This document shows, piece by piece, positions 27,275 to 35,746 of a stretch of 64,000 nucleotides of DNA. Under the pieces are notes generated by a model that ran no database searches, was not told the origin of the DNA, and saw only the letters and a program-made list of their open reading frames with translations. Position numbers and translations under genes: made by a program. Position 1 is the first letter of the stretch; each line of letters begins with the position of its first letter. The DNA comes from Burhinus oedicnemus (Eukaryota; Chordata; Aves; Charadriiformes; Burhinidae). The DNA lies in the NCBI GenBank assembly GCA_008921705.1, contig VFFE01006710.1, positions 1,735,533-1,799,532 on the forward strand. The letters run 5' to 3'.

Positions 27275-27294
27275 NNNNNNNNNNNNNNNNNNNN
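27275..27294. other. Assembly gap of 20 N
   Basis: Twenty consecutive N separate GC-rich from AT-rich sequence in ZBTB42 intron 1. The true length and content of the missing sequence are unknown. Confidence 1.
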
Positions 27295-27446
27295 GTTTTG
27301 TTGTGATTCGGTGCATAACGACTGAGGATAAAGTTTAAATGTGCGTGTGTGTATGTGCATGTGCGTGACGTGGGTAATATGCTTTATTAAAAGATGCCCC
27401 GACTTAGCGTTGCTGGGAAGGACGGCCTGGGAGTTTATGCTTTTTT

Positions 27447-27449
<3 letters not shown>

Positions 27450-27473
<24 letters not shown>
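27450..27473. repeat. (GT)12 microsatellite in ZBTB42 intron 1
   Basis: Twelve GT units directly after a run of nine T. It is complementary to the (CA)n tract about 440 bp upstream on the same strand. Confidence 0.95.
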
Positions 27474-27477
<4 letters not shown>

Positions 27478-27564
27478 TTTCCTCCTCTTAATTTTATTAA
27501 AGTGCTTAGTGGGAGAAACAAAGGTTGGAGGGGCTGCTGCTTTACTAGTTTGTGTTTACTTACA

Positions 27565-27820
27565 ATCAAGTTTTTCCTGTTTGGAGCAGGTGCGAAAGGA
27601 TGAGAAGCATGTTGTGGTGGGTTTTTTTTTCTTCTCCGCCCCCCCCCCATCCCCCCAATAAAACTATTACAGACAATTAACAGTAAACGTTATCTCCAAG
27701 GCTGTTTCTTTGGCTTGTGTTACCAAAAAGCCGATCTGTTTGTTACAGCTGCTAGGAGGCTTTAGTTTACAGTAGCATTCAAGTTTTTCCTGTTTTGAAC
27801 AGGTTATGAAGGAAGAATGG
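27565..27820 (+). repeat. Diverged tandem duplication of a splice-acceptor region (period 213 bp)
   Basis: The tract TCAAGTTTTTCCTGTTT followed by GG(A/G)GCAGGT-like sequence near 27566-27591 recurs at 27779-27804, 213 bp later. It recurs as TCAAGTTTTTCCTGTTT then TGAACAGGT. Similarity extends upstream with small gaps (GCTGCT...GCTTTA...TTTAC). The downstream copy is the likely true acceptor. The upstream copy also ends in CAG and could act as an alternative acceptor at 27589/27590. Confidence 0.55.
27803..27816 (+). other. ZBTB42: ZBTB42 exon 2 5' UTR, from splice acceptor to start codon
   Basis: A pyrimidine-rich stretch followed by GAACAG ends at 27802, giving an acceptor 14 nt before the start codon. 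In the ZBTB42 frame this leader reads (G)-Tyr-Glu-Gly-Arg immediately before the initiator Met. That resembles the Gly-Tyr-Glu-Asp-Ser that precedes the equivalent Met in the longer ZBTB18 isoform, which supports both the exon boundary and the shared ancestry of the two genes. Confidence 0.7.
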
Positions 27821-29247
27821 AGTTTCCAGACCATAGCCGCCAGTTGCTGCAGTGTCTGAGTCAGCAGCGTCACCAGGGCTTCCTGTGTGACTGTACTGTT
27901 TTAGTTGGAGAAGCTCAATTCAGAGCTCACAGAGCCGTTCTTGCCTCTTGCAGTATGTACTTCCATCTTTTCTACAGGGACCAGTTAGACAAAAGGGATA
28001 TTGTGCATCTGAACAGTGACATTGTCACAGCCCCTGCCTTCAGCCTGCTGCTCGAATTCATGTACGAGGGAAAGCTGGAATTCAACAGTCTCCCGGTGGA
28101 AGATGTGCTGGCTGCGGCTAGCTACCTTCACATGTATGACATTGTGAAAGTCTGCAAGGGCAAGTTGAAAGATAAAGAATTATGTTCGGAAGAGAAGATT
28201 AATGATGAGGTGGCTAGTTTGGAGAAAGCGGAGCATTTTCTAGACGCCGGAGTGCCCCCGGTCCACGAGTTTGACCCAGGAAACAAACAAAAATTCAGCG
28301 TTGCAGAATACGAGAGAGCAGCAGGCAAAGAAAAGGTCAGCAGTCACCCCGCCTGGTCCTCTGATCATATAAGTGTCAGCTCTGTGCCGACAGAGGCAGA
28401 ACCGTGCGCCGCAGCAGCTGGAAAAACAAAGGCTAATGTCAATAGTTCCACAGGACCTTTGTCCCAAAGGTCTGTTAACCATCCCCTGGCTTCGAGTGAT
28501 GTGGACTGCGCGCTGGATTTGTCTTTCAAGCCCGTGTCGGGGAGAGATTCCTTACACCCCGCCTATGTCTTTGGACAGCTGGCTTCCGACAGCCAGCAGC
28601 AGGGTACCGAGCCACTTGTTAAAGATGAACAAGACTTGCTGTCAGATCAGGAGGACGGCGAAGCCAGGAGTCCGGAGAGTCAGCATTTTGGGAATTCAGC
28701 CAAAAGCCTAGTGACAGGGTTAGGACACATGTTCGCGGGGAATGGCAGCTCTCATGCCCGGGAGGAGGATATAGATCAAGAGCGAGACGAGAGCGAGGAC
28801 GACATGGATTCATCGGACATCTCCTCCTCGGGCGTCCTCGTGCCTCCCGGGCATATCTGCATTTGCCCCCTCTGTAGCAAGGTGTTCCCGAGCCCGCACA
28901 TCCTTCAGCTGCACCTGAGCTCTCACTTTCGCGACAAGGACGGCTCCCGGACCCGCCTGTCCCCCGACGGGTCGGTCCCCACTTGTACCCTCTGCGGAAA
29001 GACTTTTTCTTGCATGTACACGTTAAAGAGGCACGAGAGGACTCACTCGGGGGAGAAGCCCTACACCTGCGGCCAGTGCGGAAAGAGCTTCCAGTATTCC
29101 CACAACCTCAGCCGCCACGCGGTGGTGCACACCAGGGAGAAACCCCACGGGTGCAAGTGGTGCGAGAGACGGTTCACGCAGTCTGGGGATTTGTACAGAC
29201 ATATCCGCAAATTTCATTGTGGCCTTGTAAAGTCCTTGGTTGTTTGA
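27817..29247 (+). CDS. ZBTB42: ZBTB42, BTB and four-C2H2 zinc finger transcription factor
   Basis: The 476-aa product sits in one coding exon. Residues about 14-116 form a BTB/POZ dimerisation domain ([11 protein letters not shown], then [12 protein letters not shown]). Four C2H2 fingers follow: C350/C353/H366/H370, C390/C393/H406/H410, C418/C421/H434/H438 and C446/C449/H462/H467. TGEKP-type linkers ([18 protein letters not shown]) join the last three. The linker carries ALDLS (232-236), close to the CtBP-binding PxDLS motif, a VKDE sumoylation-type site (268-271) and an acidic run (about 315-331). From memory, the C-terminus CGLVKSLVV and the PLVKDE region match ZBTB42; ZBTB18 has a different, longer tail. 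The protein is longer than human ZBTB42 (422 aa), mainly in the linker. The start is chosen because ATG 27817 has A at -3 and G at +4 and begins the family MEFP sequence. Known family role: nuclear sequence-specific repressor, prominent in skeletal muscle. No frameshift or missing zinc ligand is seen. Confidence 0.95.
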   Translation: MEFPDHSRQLLQCLSQQRHQGFLCDCTVLVGEAQFRAHRAVLASCSMYFHLFYRDQLDKRDIVHLNSDIVTAPAFSLLLEFMYEGKLEFNSLPVEDVLAAASYLHMYDIVKVCKGKLKDKELCSEEKINDEVASLEKAEHFLDAGVPPVHEFDPGNKQKFSVAEYERAAGKEKVSSHPAWSSDHISVSSVPTEAEPCAAAAGKTKANVNSSTGPLSQRSVNHPLASSDVDCALDLSFKPVSGRDSLHPAYVFGQLASDSQQQGTEPLVKDEQDLLSDQEDGEARSPESQHFGNSAKSLVTGLGHMFAGNGSSHAREEDIDQERDESEDDMDSSDISSSGVLVPPGHICICPLCSKVFPSPHILQLHLSSHFRDKDGSRTRLSPDGSVPTCTLCGKTFSCMYTLKRHERTHSGEKPYTCGQCGKSFQYSHNLSRHAVVHTREKPHGCKWCERRFTQSGDLYRHIRKFHCGLVKSLVV

Positions 29248-29610
29248 GATGCGTGGCTTATTTTTTTTTTTTTAATTATTTCCCACCTACCCTTTGAAAA
29301 GAAAACAGGAAGAAAAGGCAGCATCTGAATTTTAATATTTCCCCCCCCCCCCTTCCTTTATTTTATTTTGGTGATATTCACTTCAGGTATATGATGTTTA
29401 AAAGATGCAGAGGTATACACTCCAGAGGCCTTTTCATGCAGTCCTTCCACCTCTCCATCTCCCCGCTTCCCCTGCCACCCTCCCTTCCCAGCCCTGTCCT
29501 TCAGGTCTTCTCCTGCGCACCCATGTTACATTATTAATGTGAAATGATCTAAGTATTTCTGCAATGATTTAGCATCTGTTTTCATGCTGGAAGTACTTGC
29601 TTCGTGGTCA

Positions 29611-29667
29611 GGGGTTTTTTTTGGTTGGGGTTTTTTTTTTTTTTTGTTTGGTGGTGTTTTTTTTTTT
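29611..29667. repeat. T/G-rich low-complexity tract in the 3' UTR
   Basis: Alternating long T runs and GGTTGGGG or GGTGGTG stretches are seen directly. Confidence 0.85.
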
Positions 29668-31310
29668 AAGTTTGAAAAAAGATTATCAGCAAATTCCGGA
29701 GAAAAAATTGGTTTCCATTAAGCTCCCCTAATGCTCTCTGTGTGTTGCATAGAAACATTTGAAGAGATGAAGTATGATTTAAATACATTTCAGCATAGAG
29801 AAACTTGTCCGCATATCACAGAGTAAGTGGCTATACTCTTATTTTATAGAGCTAGACAAGACCTTAAATTGGCCCTAATTATAAAGGGGGTTGAGGATTC
29901 CCAGCTGTGTCTTTGGTACTGGTCATTTTTTGTTCTCTTTATTATATTAGAATAGTTCTGCTGTCAGTCCTAAAATCTGAATGAGAAGTTTTTGCCTCGG
30001 GACTTGACTTAAATTTTCCGCTCCCACCCATCCTCCTCCGTGGACTGACCTACTGAAAAGCCGCTTTTGAGCGTAAAACATGGACGGAAAAACTCTTTCT
30101 GTCTGCAGCGTATTCAGTCTCAAAATGCCGAAGGACGCAAGCTAGGACGTACAAAAAAATCATATAATACGTGAATATTTTCGTTCCCATATCGACACCC
30201 AGGGGCTGATCCTGTCCTGCTTGGGGGGGACAGCAGCCCTAAAGCGGCTAAATAACCCCTCTCGGTTTCGGGCTCCTGGGGTGTCTTAGTTCAAGGTAAC
30301 TTATACCATGTGTTAGGAGATGCCCTGCTATCTTGTCTGAAAAGTTTGCTGCTACGCTAAAATCAGCAGCTCAGAATTATATTTTATTTTTTATGGTCAT
30401 TCCCTCTGGGCCAAATTCTGTGCAATCGTTGGTGTTTCGAAGGGGCAGTATGAAGATGAACCGCTGGAGGGAAAACGTGGCCCAACTTTTTTCCCCCATC
30501 GTCCCACCTTTTCAGGGGAGCTTTTTGGGGTGTTTTTAGGTGGGGTTTTTTAGTTTGTTTGTAAACTGAGGCTGCCTGTAACTATAACCAGTTTTACTCC
30601 AAGTAACTCAATTACTTGCCTAATAAGAGCATCTTTTGGTTTGTGCATGTCCGTAAATATCGGATTATTCCCTTCCAGTCAAATTACCCATTCAAGGTAC
30701 ATGTACACGGGACTGAAATACTATAACATATCTGAGGGTTTTGAATGTCGTTCTGCTGCATTAGTGTTGCTTCACCAGCTTTCCTGACACTCCTGAAGTT
30801 GTTTTGTGGAACTTAAGTGTTTATTTAAAAATGAATTTGAAGCACTGAGATTATTTTTAAAAAGTTGTGCTTAAAATACTGTATTTCATCTTATGAAGAA
30901 AAAATTTCCCAATGCCTTCCCCATCTGGTCCAAAAACTGAGCACTACCTACATAAATAATATGGGATTGATTATTTTTTTTTAATTTTTTTTTAATAAGT
31001 ACTTCCTCTTTTAAAGAAAATCAGGATATACTTGTTACAGCCTCCTGTTATTATACATCTCTTAAACTATGAATGTACATGTAATGTGAAATTTTGCTTC
31101 TATTTATAGTTTTGGGTTTTGTTGTTTTCAGTCTAATTTCTTGACTGTAAAATATTTTTGCTGAACCTGTTACATATGAAAGTTGTGGGAGAGTACTGTA
31201 TCTTGAACATAAGTGGCTTTGGTACTGTGGTCTTACTCTACTTAATCAGTTTTGTTTTTGTTTTTTTTTTTTCTCCTTTTTGCTGTGATTGGAAATAGCA
31301 CTGAACAAAA

Positions 31311-31360
31311 TCTACTAAAATTAAGTTATTTTTCTGTCTACTAAAATTAAGTTATTTTTT
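31311..31360. repeat. 26-bp tandem duplication in the ZBTB42 3' UTR
   Basis: TCTACTAAAATTAAGTTATT occurs at 31311 and again at 31337, each followed by a T run. The two copies are identical over the AT-rich core. Confidence 0.85.
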
Positions 31361-31635
31361 TCTCCTGAAGATACTTGATATAGTATTTATTAGATTTTTT
31401 TTTTTTGAAGTGGAATTATTACTGTTAATCTATTTCAAAACTAGTTAATTTACACTTCACTTTAAATTTTATAACAATGGGTTTTGCATGTTGAACAACA
31501 TGTAAAGAGTTTAGAGTCAGCATTACTGAAGCTGGTAATCTTAATTTTGCATTCTTGTGACACTTTTTTTTTCTGCATTTCAGTCTTCAATTACTGTTTA
31601 TTTTTTTGGCATTTCTTTTTTTTTTTTTAGAATAT

Positions 31636-31641
31636 AATAAA
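31636..31641 (+). terminator. Possible proximal poly(A) signal inside the ZBTB42 3' UTR
   Basis: An AATAAA hexamer follows a T-rich tract at 31616-31628. No clear GT-rich element follows closely, so use of this site is uncertain. Confidence 0.25.
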
Positions 31642-32540
31642 ATAGGATGTGCCATAAGAACACCATTAGCGTATGGAGCAGGGAAAAGTTGAAACAAGTT
31701 TGTGTCTGATTTTAGTATAGAAATAATTCATTAAACTGATGCTATGAGCATGCTCTGTACTGCAGTGAATATGGGGCAAAAGTTGTTTTGTTTTTTTTTT
31801 TAAAAAAAGAAAAAAAAAAGACTTTCTCATTCTTTACTACATCGTGAACACACTGTTCTCATAGTCTGGTATTTGTGTTCCCACTCCTCATAGCTTGAAT
31901 TTCTAAAGTAAAAAAATGTTTGCACTTATTTTTGTTCTTAAGGTGACTTTTTTTGGCTATCTCTCTGTGTGTCTCTTATTTTTAAGTTGCAATAGCTCAG
32001 AGCATGTTTTCAAAATGGTTCATGGCTCTACAGAGAAGTACTAAAAACATTGCACACTTACACTCGTTTCTTCATAAACTATTTCACTGTGGGGTGGTTA
32101 CTGTCTCTGTAGGGGACAGTCCTGCTCTGCATTTTAAACACTGGATTTGTCTTCTACAAACAAATACTGTGAAGTTAATGTAAAAAAAAAAAAAAATCAT
32201 CGATATTTTTAATTGTTTTTAATCTTGGTGCAGTTCAGATTAAATATGTATATTTAAAGACACTAATTTTTGTGGGAGAGTTTTATAGTATACAGTATGT
32301 AGAAAAGCTATTGGAATGGAATATATTTTATAAAAACGTTCTATCACTGTTTTATAGTGAACTATTTTTTCTTCAGTGTTAGCGTAATACTGTTAGTCTA
32401 GATATGACAATCGCAGGAAGAGTGATTCAAGCTACTGTTAGCGCTTAGTTTTGCGTGGAGTTCTGTTTGCAACTGTATTGGTATGTGCTGTACAATGTGA
32501 CAATCGTGACTAGGATTGTTGTCTTTATAAATTTACACAA

Positions 32541-32613
32541 AATAAAACGTGCTAGAGTTGGAAGCTCCTCCTCCTCCCTCCTTTAACGGAAGGGGTGCGG
32601 TGTTTGGGTTGTT
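32541..32613 (+). terminator. ZBTB42 polyadenylation signal with GT-rich downstream element
   Basis: A canonical AATAAA lies at 32541-32546. About 50 bases downstream a G/T-rich stretch at 32594-32613 (GGTGCGGTGTTTGGGTTG) fits a CstF-type downstream element. Local composition also changes at this point. Cleavage is expected near 32560-32570. Confidence 0.65.
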
Positions 32614-35613
32614 TATTATTACTAAGTGATTTTTATTATTATTTTTATTAGTAGTATTTTACAGGTGGCTGTGGTGCTTTGTTTTTTTAAAATGATTGTT
32701 ATATACTCTACTATTTCTTTCTTTTTCAGGGCCGTGTGGAATTTTAGGCATGTGAGGAGGTGCCGTATCTCAGTCAGAGCCTGACCGGGCATTTCCTTAG
32801 TCACTAGGCAGGACTAAAACCAGCACCACTTCTGCATTTTAACCAGAGTATCGGGGAGGTGTGAACGGCCTCAACTCTCCCTCCGATGCCCTGAGTGAGC
32901 CTTGGACCAGCCCTGCCCCGAGCGATGCTGCTTTACAGCCGCGGGTGGGTGCTGGGCACCAGGTCACAAGCCTGTGGATGCAGAAGTGATGCAGCGTGTG
33001 AGGACAGCCCAGCAAAGGGCACTGGTGCCCGCCGGCATCCCAACGCCATCGGGCTGACCCAAGCCACGTCGGATAACTTGCCTGAAGGGCTTCTTTTAAG
33101 CGCCGAATGTCTCCTAGGCTTGGGAGAGCTGAGGTCTAACCCAACTCCCGCTAACGTCTGCCTTAAAGTTTGGGTTGACTTTAGCGGGAGCTGGGATTAG
33201 GAGAAGACACGAGCTGCCTGTGCCAGCTGCTGCTCAGAGGAGGAAAATAAGCTGGTGGGTAGGTTTGCACCTGTACTATGCACACTGCATCTTGTGTTTC
33301 TTAATTATTTGGAGGCAAAGGATCCTGGCAGAACCAGACCGCCTCCAAATGGTGCTGGTTGAGGGATGGGCAGATTACAGTTAATGCTGGTGTGGGGGCA
33401 CAGCTATCTCTCCCCTCCTGCTATCGCGTAGCCGCTTCTTTGCAATCATCTCAAAATGGGTAGGCATTTCTTGCATTCAAGCATGCGTCCTGCCTCATGG
33501 AGCCTGTGCCTCCATCCTTGTCTGCGGGGAGGGTGGAAAGCTGCTGGAGATGCACAGCAGTCCTGCTCTGATGTGGTGAAGTGTTAGAAAATATAAATAT
33601 ATGAATTTCTTTTTTTTTTTTTTTTTTACAGCCTTTTTTTTTTCCCCCCAAAGGAGTTTCTGGGTAAGAAGTAGATACCCTGGGTTGTTTGGGGTTTTTT
33701 TTCTTCTTCTCTTCCCCTCCCCCCCCCCCCAAGAGACCTGCCTTTGCCTCTCTTCAGTCCTTTTCTTATAGCCGTGATGGGCTTGGGGTGCACAGCTGCT
33801 CCTCCATTCCCTTGTCCTCAGCTCAGTCGGCTAAGACGCGCCCGGTTCCCTGGCCCTGGAGGATATTATCCCCGTGGCAGCATCTGGCTCTTGGCAGGCT
33901 CTGCGGACAGCCGCGCTGGCAGGGTTTGGAGTTCCCTTTTAGCTTTGTCATGTGGTAATCTGTCAGTTGGCTCTTCGGGCTCCCTTGTTCTCCTGCATGC
34001 TTTTCCCTCTCGACAAACCTCTTAATTCAGAGTTGGTCAATGAGAGCGTTGAGAATGTTCCTTGGAATTGTTGTCTGTGAGGCATTTCTTTTGCTTTGCT
34101 CCAAAGAGGGACTTTCAGCAAATCTTTATTTTATTATAACAGTAGCAAGAGGGGAAAAAAGGCTGATCAAGTTCCTAGTAGCTCTGTGGAGTCTGTTAGT
34201 ATCAGCGGACGGGATAATTTACTCAGCCAATTGTTCTGGCTCTGATTATTTACAGTAACCCTAAAAGCATTGCCTCCCTCCCCAGGAAGGAAGCACTGGT
34301 GGTTTTAAACAGCAAGAAAAGACTTTAAACAAACCAGGAGTAAAATATGAAATGCTAGCTCCGCTACTCCTCTTGAAAATGAGCATGTTTTGGGGACAGA
34401 TCCTCAGTTGAAGTAAATCCCGCCTGTCCCGGGGATTGTGTCACCACGCACCATTTCAAAACCGTCCCCCAAGGATATTACTATTCTTTTCTCCATGTAT
34501 GAATAAGCCACTTACAGTGCATAGCTGCTATATTACAATTTCCTAAGAGGTGCTGGCATCTGGAGAGATTACATTCCACTGGCCCCTGGGATGGAAAGAA
34601 TGAGTTCAAGAACAAAGAATGAAATCCTCACTTCTACACTCAGAAATCCGATATTCGCCAAAGGGTAGGAGCAAGCCGGTAGCCGGACCTCGGTGTTTCC
34701 GGTGCTTGGTGCAGCCTTCCTCTTTTCTGCCAAAAACTGGGCTGCACTGAACCATCCATAAAATTAAACTATATACCATTCAGGCTGAACTCAGTGGGAT
34801 GGGGGGGGGGCGGGAAATCTCACCGGTGAACTTTGCGACACCAAAATGTGTAGGATTAACAGCTCTGCGACGTGGCGTCTATTTGCAGGACTGGCACGGT
34901 TCACGCCGTGGTCTTGGCAGCCGTCACGCAGCCCCGGCACCTTGCTCTGCAGAGACACCTTTCTGGGTGGGAGGAGGATGTTGAGCGCCTGGCTGCCTGC
35001 CAGCTAGCGTTGAACCGCCACGCAAATTGCAGTGGAGCTGCAAAAAAAATTGAGATCGCCCACTCCTAGCAGTCTGTGCCATCGGCTGTCTGGCAGGATT
35101 GATGGTTGTCACTACCGAACGCTGCTGAGCTGGAGCCAAAATCAAATGAGTGGATGTCCTCGTGAGCCTGCTGGGGGGGGGACGACACGACCAACTTAAA
35201 AAACCTACGAACTTCTTTTCAGTTTAGAAACTAAACTAAAGAGGCTTGTTTCACTTTATAATTGCTTAGCTGGGAAGAAGGGCTGGGAAACATTCCTGCT
35301 GCATGCGAAATTGGAAGGTGACAGGCTTTCAGCTGTCTCTGGTACTCTTTTGGGGTGGAGGAGACTCTGGCAGGAAGGAGGGGGCATCTCTTCTTGTGCT
35401 AAACTGTCCCTGAAACCTAGAGTGATGTTTAACCATGGCCAGCCCTGACCATAATAGTTGTGGTGTAACATGGGTTGTGGCAACAGGGGACATGTTAATG
35501 ACTTTTCCTTCTTGCCACATGGACAGCCAGGCCTGGGCACACTCTAGGTCGTGATCTTAGTGGTGGCTGATGCATGATGGCAGTGAAGCAACTGGTTATA
35601 ACCTCCTTGGTAA
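32614..35613. other. Non-coding stretch downstream of ZBTB42
   Basis: No recognised gene. T runs near 33610-33627 and a C run near 33719-33730 are the only simple features. Confidence 0.5.
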
Positions 35614-35746
35614 ATCATAGAATAGTTTGGGTTGCAAGGGACCTTTAAAGGTCATCCAGTCCAACCCTCCTGCAATGATCAGGGACATCTTCAACTAGAT
35701 CTGATTGCTCAGAGCCCTGTTCAACCTGAACTTGAATGTTTCCAGG
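35614..35746 (-). mobile_element. CR1 LINE, short diverged 3' fragment
   Basis: It starts ATCATAGAATAGTTTGGG on the plus strand and continues with CR1 3'-end antisense sequence (CATCCAGTCCAACCCTCCTG). It has more mismatches than the copies at 19060 and 45006, so it is probably older or of a different subfamily. Confidence 0.85.

Larger units (their letters stand above)
29248..32565 (+). other. ZBTB42: ZBTB42 3' UTR, long and AU-rich
   Basis: From the stop codon to the poly(A) signal the sequence is AT-rich and has many T runs, many ATTTA pentamers and no sustained reading frame. It includes a C run near 29340-29352, a T/G-rich low-complexity tract at 29611-29667, a 26-bp tandem duplication at 31311-31360 and a T-tract/A-tract pair near 31785-31819. 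A long AU-rich 3' UTR suggests post-transcriptional control, which is an inference. An internal AATAAA at 31636-31641 could give a shorter isoform. Confidence 0.7.

Noticed and set aside
26650..27360. Long minus-strand frame across the CpG island and the N gap
   Set aside because: It is Arg/Pro/Ala-rich, as any frame through GC-rich DNA would be, and it runs through unknown bases.
27817..29247. Identification as ZBTB18 (RP58)
   Set aside because: The BTB domain and fingers are similar, but the protein ends shortly after the fourth finger in CGLVKSLVV, has the PLVKDE linker and lacks the longer ZBTB18 tail.
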